In this document: positions 56,809 through 64,000 of the stretch, in pieces
How the letters are laid out: each line of letters begins with the position of its first letter
How positions within the stretch are numbered: position 1 is the stretch's first letter
Assembly (NCBI RefSeq): GCF_003332325.1
Contig: NZ_CP029295.1
Span: forward strand, 682,001 to 746,000
DNA length: 64,000 bases
DNA from: [Mycoplasma] phocae
GTDB lineage: Bacteria > Bacillota_I > Bacilli_A > Mycoplasmatales > Metamycoplasmataceae
Reading direction: 5' to 3'
Translations under genes and position numbers: made by a program
The notes under the pieces: model-generated
The model's database searches: none
What the model was told of the DNA's origin: nothing
The model's input: only the letters and a program-made list of their open reading frames with translations

Positions 56809-57786
56809 ATGAAAAAGAAAAATTTTAAGTTATGAATTGTGTTACCAGTTGTAGTTGCAACAATGCCACTAATAGCAGCATCATGTGGTAAAACTGATAA
56901 TATACAAACTCCTCCAAATCCATCAACACCAGCTCCAGACACTAAACCAAATCCTATTCCAACTCCACCAAAACAAGATCCTATTCCATCTCCAATCCCT
57001 CCAAAACCAAATCCTATTCCAACTCCACCAAAACAAGATCCTATTCCGTCTCCAACTCCGCCAACACCAATGCCAGATCCAAATAAAAAAGATATGAATA
57101 ATAATAAAAGACCAGAAGATGACATAAAAAAGGAAGAAATGAAAAATTTGGAATTGCTAAAACTTAAAAGAGAAATACTTTATATCAATTTACACTATTT
57201 TACATATCAGAGGATTTTAGATTTATTTAAATCTGTCAATGACATTAGGGCATCTTATGACACTGAAGAAGAGCTAAAAATGGCTATAGATATTATTGAT
57301 GACAAAGAAAATGAAAATAATCTTAAATTAGCAAGAGAATTCATTGATGATTTTATAGCATATAAAAACGGCACTAAAAATAATTTTGAAGATGATTTTT
57401 TGAATTTTATATTACCATCGACTCCTTCCATAAAATATTCAACTTTTCTTAATTATATTATCAATAGATTTGCTAAATTTGTAGATTCTGCTATAGTTAA
57501 TCAGAAGCAGAACGATTATGGAATATATATATTTATAAAAATTTGAGACCAATTTGGAAAAATAAATGATGAATCATTTTATAGTTATTTAAATTTATAT
57601 GAACCTAGATATCAATTGCAACAATATATATCAAAAGGTACTAATGAAGCAGTTAAGACTATAGCTAGAGATATTTTTCAACAATTAGGCAAAAATATAA
57701 AAGAAAAGGTTGGACTTTCTAAAAATCAAATAGGAGATATTGATAACCAAGTTGCAGAAATTAAAAAAATTCTTATAGTGAAATAG
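56809..57786 (+). CDS. Lipoprotein of the KKKNF family with proline-rich tandem repeat
   Basis: 325-residue lipoprotein; MKKKNFKLWIVLPVVVATM and lipobox MPLIAASC after AGGAGTG. Residues about 35-90 are a proline-rich linker built of 20-residue units of the pattern KPNPIPTPPKQDPIPSPxPP, with two near-identical 60-bp DNA copies (56944-57003 and 57004-57063). The conserved C-terminal domain (KLKREILYINLHYFTYQRILDLF to QIGDIDNQVAEIKKILIVK) is homologous to 40927-42027. The tandem repeat could change copy number by slippage and vary linker length. Bordered by two IS remnants. Confidence 0.88.
56944..57063. repeat. Two tandem 60-bp repeats in a lipoprotein gene
   Basis: Two head-to-tail units, differing by a few bases, encode the proline-rich linker. 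In frame, so gain or loss of a unit would keep the protein. Confidence 0.85.
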
Positions 57787-57858
57787 TTTTAAACTAGATC
57801 ATACAAATTAACCTAAATTAAAAACAAAAATGGTAATCGCAGGTAATAATTTAGGTGA

Positions 57859-58284
57859 CATATTTTAAACACTCCAAGAAAATAAGGAGTGTTTTTATGT
57901 TAAAACAATTTTCATTTAATAAAAAAATAAAATACTAAAAAAATGTGAAAATTAGATTAGTAATAGCTTTATCCCAGTTTATTATCGATAACGAATATCG
58001 GTATATAAGCGGATATGAAAAAAACATGAATGTTAACAATTAATGATAGCCAAAGGATACTCATTAAAAGAATAGACAATCAAATTTTTTTAGGGTCTGC
58101 AGCGATAAAATATCGATCTCATAAAATACAACAATTTAAATTTCGAGATAGTAAATAATGGAATCAGCAGATACATAAGATATTTTAATTCTAAAAGATT
58201 ACAAAAATTTAGATTACAAAAAAACTTCACATTATGCTTTGCACAATGTATAGTGGGTTTTAAATTATTTCACCTAAGATATCA
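57859..58284. mobile_element. Degenerate IS3-like element remnant, copy 2
   Basis: Divergent copy of 56034-56502 in the same orientation. Both share the AAACACTCC/GGAGTGTTT hairpin followed by MLKQFSFNK-like codons, internal pieces (TAAAATACAACAATTTA) and a closing CACATTATG...CACAATGT region. No open frame remains. Together the two copies bracket the proline-repeat lipoprotein and may have helped move or duplicate it. Confidence 0.5.
57867..57898 (+). terminator. Hairpin at left end of IS remnant copy 2
   Basis: AAACACTCC pairs with GGAGTGTTT, followed by TTTAT; probably ends the lipoprotein transcript. Confidence 0.65.
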
Positions 58285-58332
58285 TTAAGATTATAATTAC
58301 CCGGTTTTTTATTATTCTATCTTATTATAAAG

Positions 58333-58360
58333 TTGTCATCAAATAGTTTTTTGATATAAT
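58333..58360 (+). promoter_or_regulatory. Consensus promoter of the small RNA
   Basis: TTGTCA (58333-58338), 16-nt spacer, TATAAT (58355-58360). One of the most canonical promoters in the window; predicted start about 58366. Confidence 0.7.
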
Positions 58361-58365
58361 GAGGC

Positions 58366-58537
58366 TAGCTATGGCAAACTAAAATACAATAGCCAAAGCG
58401 AGTCGAGGGGTTCAGACTATAAGAGTTGATATTTAAAAAAAATATCTTTTACGAAGGAAAAAAACCTAACGATGGGCCACATGATGACTCGGAAACAAAA
58501 ATAGTAACCATTTCATTTTTTGTGAAGTGGTTTTTTA
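58366..58537 (+). ncRNA. Structured small RNA, family unknown
   Basis: About 170 nt between a strong promoter and a strong terminator, far richer in G and C than its surroundings and with no ORF. A closing stem CGAGTC (58399-58404) with GACTCG (58486-58491) encloses hairpins GATATTT/AAATATC (58428-58446) and AGG/CCT; a separate 5' hairpin pairs TGGC with GCCA (58372-58395). It lacks the conserved sequences of RNase P RNA, tmRNA and SRP RNA. The gene after it is broken, giving the same layout as at 30870. Confidence 0.65.
58506..58537 (+). terminator. Intrinsic terminator of the small RNA
   Basis: AACCATTTCA pairs with TGAAGTGGTT around a short loop (one G-T pair), followed by TTTTTTATTT. Confidence 0.75.
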
Positions 58538-58569
58538 TTTATAATCAAGTTATTGCGAATTGTTAATTG

Positions 58570-59073
58570 ATGAAAGCAGAGACAAAAAGAATTATAAGGA
58601 TATATAGTTATAGACCTAAACGTAAAGCAATATCTACTGAATATCCTAAATTTCGTCGTCTGTTTTTAATAATTTTGGAAATGAGTGGTAAATGGTTATT
58701 ACCTTATTTTAAAAACTTTGAAAAAAACCAATAAAGAAAATGTAAAAAATTTAATAAAAGGTGAATCTATCCCAGGTCAATAATTAATGTTGTGGATAAG
58801 TCACTTTTTTACAGTTTATTTTTAAAAAATGATAAATATAATAATGTTTTTATTCTTAATAATACCTATACTGAGGTAATGAAAAGAATTTATATAAATA
58901 TTAAAAAAAATGATTATTCATTTACTGAATTTGGTGAAATTGATGATAAAGAAAACCGAATTAGTTGAAAATTTTGAAATATAAAAAATAAAAAAAGTGA
59001 ATATCATAAAATATTTATAGAAGTTGTTAGAAAATATAACTTTTTAAGTTCTGATGATAAAAAAATGTTTTAA
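58570..59073 (+). pseudogene. Unknown protein gene broken by two frameshifts
   Basis: Begins at an ATG 33 nt after the RNA terminator and reads RIIRIYSYRPKRKAISTEYP, then LFLIILEMSGKWLLPYF. At a run of seven A (58721-58727) it shifts to the second frame (NKENVKNLIKGESIP) and near 58771 back to the first (IINVVDKSLFYSLFLKN ... FIEVVRKYNFLSSDDKKMF), ending at 59071-59073. Removing one A and adding one C gives about 168 continuous residues. I do not recognise the family: basic at the N-terminus, with Tyr, Lys and Asn throughout. Size and position fit a toxin-like partner of the RNA, but this is only inference. Confidence 0.55.
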
Positions 59074-59412
59074 GCAGGAAAATATAAATTGGAAATTAAA
59101 TAATATATCTACAATTTTTCAATATAACGTTTGCAAATTAATAATTCTATAGTAGCAAAAAAGTTTAAGCAATAACTTTGCTTAGGTCTGAACCATTTTA
59201 TAATTCGTTATGATTTTTTAGCTAATGCGTTAGCTATTAAAGTTTTATTTTACTAAATTGATTTTAATGATTAGATGATTTATTAAAATATAGAAATTTT
59301 TTATATGTCATTTGATATATTTTGTGAAATTATTTATATAAAACTAAAAATAAAATCAGGCAATACATTTAAATCGTATTTGCCTGAATTTTAAGAGATT
59401 AATTTAATATTT
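59074..59412. other. Intergenic stretch, 340 bp
   Basis: A/T-rich, no coding sequence; ends in the terminator at 59352-59393. Confidence 0.55.
59352..59393 (-). terminator. Terminator of the MFS-methyltransferase gene
   Basis: TTCAGGCAAATAC pairs with GTATTGCCTGATT on the minus strand, followed by TTATTTTT. The stem is long and G/C-containing. Confidence 0.7.
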
Positions 59413-61338
59413 TTAGTTTGCTTTTGAAATATCATAAAAAATGCAAGGACTAGATAATTCTAATAATCAATTCTCTTCTATTTTAGTTTTTGTTTTAAAA
59501 GAATTGTTTATTTTAAATTTATATTTATTAAAAATTTTAATCATATCTTCATGGCTATAGAATCTATTTTTATTTTTTAGTCCATGTATTTCATAGTCTT
59601 GAATCTTTTTGTTTGAAAATGTTTTTAGTTCATAAATTTTAATTTTATTAATTCAAAAGTTTTTTTCTTCGTCGGTTGCAAAAATGTTATGGATTGTAAA
59701 AATGAAACGACTTTTTTTATCTTTTAATAAAATTCTAATTTTTTTAAACAAGTTTTTAACATCGAATTTACTAGTAATGTTTGATAGACCATTGGAACTA
59801 AAAATTATTAAATCATATTTACTTTTTTCGCTATATTCTAAAATATTGGCTAATTGAAAGTTAATATTTTTGTTTTCTGGAGCTGCTGATAATAGCTTTT
59901 TAGAGATATCAATAGCATCAATTTGAGCAGTTGGAAATAGATTTTTTAGTGCAATGGCAACGCGACCGGTGCCACACCCTATATCGAGAATATTGTTAAT
60001 TTCCAATACACTTTTAATGACGTTATCAATTGCCGCTACTTCTGATTTTGAAAGTCCTCGATTAGTTACTTTTTTATATTCTTCTAAAATTTTTAAATTG
60101 TTGTAGAATCTCTTAGTTTTAATTTGTTTTCAATCATAAATTGTTAGTGCAATTCCCAAACATGAAACAACGACAATAATTGAGTAAAGAATAAAGCTGT
60201 ATAAATAACTAAGTTTTGTTGTTAAAATTGTGAAAAATACTGTTAGTATTGAGGTTACAATTATTCTAAAGACAATTGATAAACCATTTTGTTTATGAAA
60301 ACCCTTGTTATCAAATAACTGAAACGAAAGCGTGTAAAAAATTGAGATAAAGATTGAGAAAAGAAATTGTTGAATTGAAGTAATAATTACATAACTGATA
60401 AAATAGTCATTTTCATTTGATGAAGCAAATAATAGTCAAACAAAGTTCAATATTCCCATGATAATTGTTATAATCAAAATAAATAGTATTTGATTTTTAA
60501 TGTATTTTTTAGCAATAAATGACGCAATCACCCCTAAAAGTGAAAATGTTGTAAAAATTATCGATAAATAAAATCCTCAAGTGTCAATTTTAAAGCTATT
60601 TATATTTGAAAAGAACTGTGAAAGTCCCGATGTTCTTGGATATAAAAATATGCCAATTATTAGTGATCCTGATAAAATAAAAATTCATGATTTTCATACA
60701 CTGCGTTTTGTAATAATTTTCTTGCTTTGGTCATTGTTTTGAAAATTAGTAGCTACTTTATTTACTTTTAAAGTGAAATATAAAATTCCGGAAATTAAAT
60801 ACGATATCATATTCATAACTACAAGTCAGTAGAATTGAATATTTTTGAAAAGGAAAAATGATAATATTGCCGAGAGCAGAAAACCAAATGACGTAGCAAA
60901 AGAGTTAGCAATATTAATAGTTTTTAGTTCTTCATTGTTGTTAGTTATAAAGTAAACAATATTTTTCAAAAATACAAATCTAAAGGCATTAATAAATCCC
61001 AATATTGAACTACAAATAATTAAAATTAATGAAAGAATGGATTTATTGTCAGTGAAGAAAAATATAACAAGACTAGGAATGAGTAGTATAACACTTGTTA
61101 AATCCGATAGAAGCAATACTAATTTATTATTTTTTATTCTTTGGACAATTTTGCTACTAAAAATATAAACTAAAATTGAAGGTAATTGAATGAATAGATA
61201 TAAAAGTGTTACTAGTCATAAATTACCAGTAAATTTATAGATAAAAATCGATGAGCCAAGTTTGAAGGCTTCAGATCCTATTAAAGAAAGCGCAAGCGAA
61301 GTGGTGTAATTGATACTATTTTTTTTAAAAATTGTCAT
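59413..61338 (-). CDS. MFS-type transporter fused to a SAM-dependent methyltransferase
   Basis: One continuous frame of 641 residues. Residues 1-410 have about 11-12 hydrophobic segments with major-facilitator character (SLIGSEAFKLGSSIFIYKF opening; paired halves). Residues 430-641 are a class I methyltransferase: ILDIGCGTGRVAIAL (motif I, near 449), AQIDAIDISKKLL (acidic residue of motif II), YDLIIFSSNGLSNI and RFIFTIHNIF. No stop lies between them, checked codon by codon. The ATG at 61338 is preferred; a GTG at 61398 would add 20 residues. Neither has a good ribosome-binding site. The methyltransferase is cytosolic by topology; substrate unknown. Confidence 0.8.
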
Positions 61339-61398
61339 GTTGTGAAACTCATACACATTAAATAATTTAATGTTCTTTCTACTACCGAGTATCTGCAC

Positions 61399-61809
61399 AA
61401 ATTAAATTAAAGTAAAAATAGATAAATATTCATCAGTTATTCATACTTTAATTTTTTTGTAATTTACATATAAAATTTTGGGAAAAACCAAAGTTTGAAT
61501 AATCTGGTAGTAGATAATTATACATTAAATTAAAATTACTAAATTAAAAAATATAACGATTATATTTTCAAAAAAATTCTCAAATAATTATTTTTATGGC
61601 TATCAATATATTCAATTATTTTTAATTTATATTTTTATATTTTTGTCAAGGAGTTTATATTTATAATTAGTTAATTGTCTTTTATTATAAAAATTGATAA
61701 ATATAATGCTTTATTTTTCTAAGAAATGAATTGTTATGCTCCTAATTTACAAAAACAAATAACTAATTTTTGATAAAATTAAAATGTTTTATGTAAAAAG
61801 GAGATATTC
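61399..61809. other. Divergent intergenic stretch, 410 bp
   Basis: A/T-rich, no coding sequence recognised. The right end carries a TTGATAAAATTAAAATG promoter-like sequence and AAAAGGAG for the next gene. Confidence 0.55.
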
Positions 61810-62328
61810 ATGTCAAATAATAAAAAGTGAAAAAACAAAAAAATCAACATAAAAAATTATCAAGTAGTTGAAAAAAAACCGAGAAAACAATTATCTAATT
61901 CTTGAAGAATAGCATTAACTGGACTACTATTGATTGCGATCCCTTCATTTTTGTTATTTATATTTGTTGGTCGGGACGGATGAATATTTCCCCAAACAAA
62001 ATCAATTGATAGATGATATGGCGAACTTCTAATCGGGTTAGCAATGGCATCAATTCAAGTTGCAATTGTATGTCTAATGATTTGAAAATTTAAATTCTTG
62101 CGACCTGAATCATTACACTTTTTAATCCCAATTTCTTTAGCGATGAATTCATTTTTAGTTTCTAGTGGCGTTGATCTATGATTTATTAGAGTTATACCAG
62201 CAGTAGGTTTAGCGTTTATGGCAATTCCAATTTTGTTACTAACCAAATATATAATAAGAAAACAAAATCAAAAGAAATTTGCGATGATTCAAGAAGAAGA
62301 ATTAAAAAACAAATCATTGCTAGATTAG
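61810..62328 (+). CDS. Conserved membrane protein, unknown function
   Basis: 172-residue protein. A 30-residue basic cytosolic N-terminus (KKWKNKKINIKNYQVVEKKPRK) precedes four hydrophobic segments: LTGLLLIAIPSFLLFIFV, LLIGLAMASIQVAIVCLMIW, LHFLIPISLAMNSFLV and VIPAVGLAFMAIPILLL; a charged tail follows. WYGELLIG and RPES lie between segments 1-3. AAAAGGAGA precedes the ATG. glyA begins 58 nt later, so they may be co-transcribed. Function unknown. Confidence 0.75.
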
Positions 62329-62386
62329 AAACGGCTAAACTTAGTTAATGAGTTTAGTCTTTATTGTTATTTTTAAGGAGAATAAT

Positions 62387-63643
62387 ATGTATAAAAAAAT
62401 TAGTTTATTTGACAAAGACATTGAAGAATTAATAAATTTAGAAAATAAACGTCAAAGCGATAACATCGAATTAATAGCATCAGAAAATTATGTATCTGAA
62501 GATGTTTTAAAAGCCGCTGGTTCATGTTTAACAAATAAATATGGTGAAGGTTATCCTGGTAGAAGATATTATGGTGGCTGTGAATATATGGATCAAATAG
62601 AAACTATTGCTCAAGAAAGAGCAAAAAAATTATTTAACGTAAATTATGTTAATGTTCAACCATATTCAGGTAGTGTGGCCAACGCCGCTGTTTATATGTC
62701 ACTTTTGGCACCGGGTGATAAAGTTTTAGGATTATCACTTGATTCAGGTGGACATCTAACACATGGTTATCGTATTTCATTTAGTGGATTATTCTATGAA
62801 TCATATACATACACTGTTAATGATGACGGGGTTCTAGATTATGATGAGATTTTAAAAATTGCTAAAGAGGTAAAACCAAAAATGATAATTTGTGGTTATT
62901 CAGCTTATTCACAAATTGTTCACTTTGATAAATTTAGAAAAATATGTGACGAAGTTGGTGCTTATTTATTTGCTGATATTTCTCACATCTCTGGACTTGT
63001 TATTGCCGGAAAACATCCATCACCTTCTCCCTATGCTGATATTATAATGACAACAACTCATAAAACTTTGAGGGGAACAAGGGGTGCGATTATAATGACT
63101 AATGATGAAGAGATTTATAAAAAAATAAATCGTTCTGTTTTCCCAGGATACCAAGGGGGTCCACTATTCCACCAAATAGCAGCCAAGGCAGTTAGTTTTT
63201 ATGAAGCGCTGCAACCAGAATTTAAGTTATATCAAGAACAACTATTAGTAAATTCGCAGGTTTTTTGTCAAACATTTATCAAAAAGGGTGCTAAGGTTAT
63301 TTCAGGTTTAACCCAAAATCATTTATTTATGATTGATGTCAAAGCAACATACAACATTACTGGTAAAGATGCAGTTGAAATCCTTTCAAAAGTTAACATT
63401 ACCGTTAATAAAAATACTATTCCTAATGATGCAGAATCTCCAATGATATCTAGTGGTATAAGACTCGGAACTGCTGCGATGACTTCGCGGGGATTTAAAG
63501 AAGAGGAATTTATTATTGTTGCCAACTTAATTGATAAAATTTTAAGAGAACCAAATAATGAAGCTCTTATAAAAATTATTAAAAAAGAAGTGGCAAAATT
63601 AACATCTTCCTTTCCTATAAAAAAATCGTATATTACAAGGTAA
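62387..63643 (+). CDS. glyA: Serine hydroxymethyltransferase
   Basis: 418-residue PLP enzyme converting serine and tetrahydrofolate to glycine and 5,10-methylene-THF, the one-carbon source that also feeds formyl-THF for fmt. [11 protein letters not shown] near residue 27, [27 protein letters not shown] and [12 protein letters not shown] (PLP-binding Lys226) are diagnostic. The ATG at 62387 is chosen because AAGGAG lies 7 nt upstream; an in-frame ATG at 62348 adds 13 hydrophobic residues and lacks a site. Length is typical. Confidence 0.96.
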   Translation: MYKKISLFDKDIEELINLENKRQSDNIELIASENYVSEDVLKAAGSCLTNKYGEGYPGRRYYGGCEYMDQIETIAQERAKKLFNVNYVNVQPYSGSVANAAVYMSLLAPGDKVLGLSLDSGGHLTHGYRISFSGLFYESYTYTVNDDGVLDYDEILKIAKEVKPKMIICGYSAYSQIVHFDKFRKICDEVGAYLFADISHISGLVIAGKHPSPSPYADIIMTTTHKTLRGTRGAIIMTNDEEIYKKINRSVFPGYQGGPLFHQIAAKAVSFYEALQPEFKLYQEQLLVNSQVFCQTFIKKGAKVISGLTQNHLFMIDVKATYNITGKDAVEILSKVNITVNKNTIPNDAESPMISSGIRLGTAAMTSRGFKEEEFIIVANLIDKILREPNNEALIKIIKKEVAKLTSSFPIKKSYITR

Positions 63644-63646
63644 ATT

Positions 63647-63943
63647 ATGGAAATAATTAAAAATATCCAAAAAATCGTATCAAATGCCATCATAACCATT
63701 GCAGGAATTTCAAAGATCGAAAAATTAAATGACCATGAATCTAACGGTCAAGAAAATCAAGGAATGATAATTGAACTTTCAGAAAATAATCAAACAGTCA
63801 ACATTACTGTTGGATTAATTTTGATTTCACATATTAGCGCAAAAAACATTGTTGAAGAAATGTATCAAAATATTTCGCATGTTTTCAAAAAGGAAAAATT
63901 AAATTTAGGAAGTTTAACAATTTATATTAAAGGAACTAAATAA
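63647..63943 (+). CDS. Asp23/Gls24 family protein
   Basis: 98-residue cytosolic protein of the alkaline shock/Gls24 family: IVSNAIITIAGISKIEKL near residue 9, then NITVGLILISHISAKNIVEEMYQ and LGSLTIYIKG. In Firmicutes a member of this family precedes the DegV/FakA-type kinase gene, as here. It starts 3 nt after glyA and overlaps the next gene by 1 nt. Shorter than typical (about 115-120) at the N-terminus. Confidence 0.85.
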   Translation: MEIIKNIQKIVSNAIITIAGISKIEKLNDHESNGQENQGMIIELSENNQTVNITVGLILISHISAKNIVEEMYQNISHVFKKEKLNLGSLTIYIKGTK

Positions 63944-64000
63944 TGATAAAAATTACAGGAAAAATTTGAAAAGAAGCTTTAATTTCTGCTTCTAATAATT
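63943..64000 (+). CDS. fakA: Fatty acid kinase subunit FakA (DAK2 domain), start only
   Basis: Only 19 codons are in the window, MIKITGKIWKEALISASNN, which match the start of FakA/YloV proteins (KITGxDWxxALISGANNL). The neighbouring Asp23 gene supports the call. FakA phosphorylates fatty acids held by FakB, which in this organism would supply acyl-phosphate to PlsY. The gene continues past the window. Confidence 0.75.

Larger units (their letters stand above)
57787..58365. other. Non-coding stretch, 580 bp, with a degenerate IS remnant
   Basis: Between the lipoprotein and the small RNA. Begins with a decayed copy of the terminator at 42061, then holds the second IS3-like remnant (about 57859-58284) and the RNA's promoter. 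Confidence 0.6.

Noticed and set aside
56781-57125. Minus-strand glycine-rich ORF
   Set aside because: It is the antisense shadow of the proline-rich repeats of the lipoprotein at 56809 (CCx codons read as GGx); no ribosome-binding site.
58366-58537. RNase P RNA, tmRNA or 4.5S RNA
   Set aside because: None of the conserved sequences of these RNAs (for example GAGGAAAGTCC or the GGAAGG-AGCAG loop) are present, and the length is wrong for the first two.
58366-59073. Retron (RNA plus reverse transcriptase)
   Set aside because: The downstream gene is too small even when repaired and has no YADD-type catalytic motif.
63319-63699. Minus-strand hydrophobic ORF over glyA
   Set aside because: Antisense to well-conserved glyA sequence with no start signal.

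Overview
The window is a chromosome segment of a mollicute (Mycoplasma sensu lato). It is very AT-rich, and UGA is read as tryptophan in almost every gene, so most long proteins only appear when TGA is translated as Trp. Lipoprotein signal peptides end in boxes such as PLIAASC. Gene content (PolC, PotABC with PotD-like proteins, PcrA, M13 and S41 peptidases, a C39-ABC exporter, many surface lipoproteins) suggests the hominis/Metamycoplasma side of the group; that placement is inference. No rRNA, tRNA, CRISPR array or intact insertion sequence was seen.

Layout. 1-3.0 kb: two tandem M17 leucyl aminopeptidases (minus). 3.1-4.9 kb: a DpnII/MboI-type restriction-modification pair in which both genes are broken. 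5.3-6.3 kb: a lipoprotein. 6.3-10.4 kb (minus): gltX, a small hypothetical gene, plsY, fmt and ung, mostly overlapping. 10.4-11.3 kb: a lipoprotein, divergent from a C39 peptidase-ABC exporter (11.4-13.4 kb). 13.5-21.4 kb: ybeY, era and the spermidine/putrescine cluster potD-like/potA/potB/potC/potD-like. 21.5-30.3 kb: asnS, a glycosyltransferase-like gene, an RDD membrane protein, pcrA, an anchored unknown and an M13 peptidase.

30.4-34.8 kb is an accessory island: a truncated lipoprotein, a small RNA upstream of a broken DUF3800 gene, one arm of a 190-bp duplicated non-coding repeat, a frameshifted lipoprotein, tmcAL, and the second repeat arm. 35.1-37.8 kb: mnmE and an rRNA uracil methyltransferase. 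38-46.9 kb: four lipoprotein genes (one an S41 peptidase), a MATE exporter and a GGCT-like gene. 47.2-47.6 kb: a decayed gene. 47.9-55.9 kb: housekeeping cluster ftsY-ylxM, pyrH-frr, cdsA, polC. 56.0-59.1 kb is a second accessory island: a proline-repeat lipoprotein between two degenerate IS3-like remnants, then a structured small RNA followed by another gene broken by two frameshifts. 59.4-64.0 kb: an MFS transporter fused to a SAM methyltransferase, a membrane protein, glyA, an Asp23-family gene and the start of fakA.

Two loci (30.86-31.69 kb and 58.37-59.07 kb) share the order promoter, about 100-170 nt RNA, intrinsic terminator, 170-230 codon gene. This is the layout of RNA-antitoxin/protein-toxin modules, and in both the protein gene carries two indels. 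They are the best candidates for an undescribed system here, probably in decayed form. Other recurring themes are leaderless starts (a TATAAT box ending 6-9 nt before the ATG in several genes) and an expanding, decaying lipoprotein family (about 30.5, 32.6, 38.0, 40.9 and 56.8 kb).
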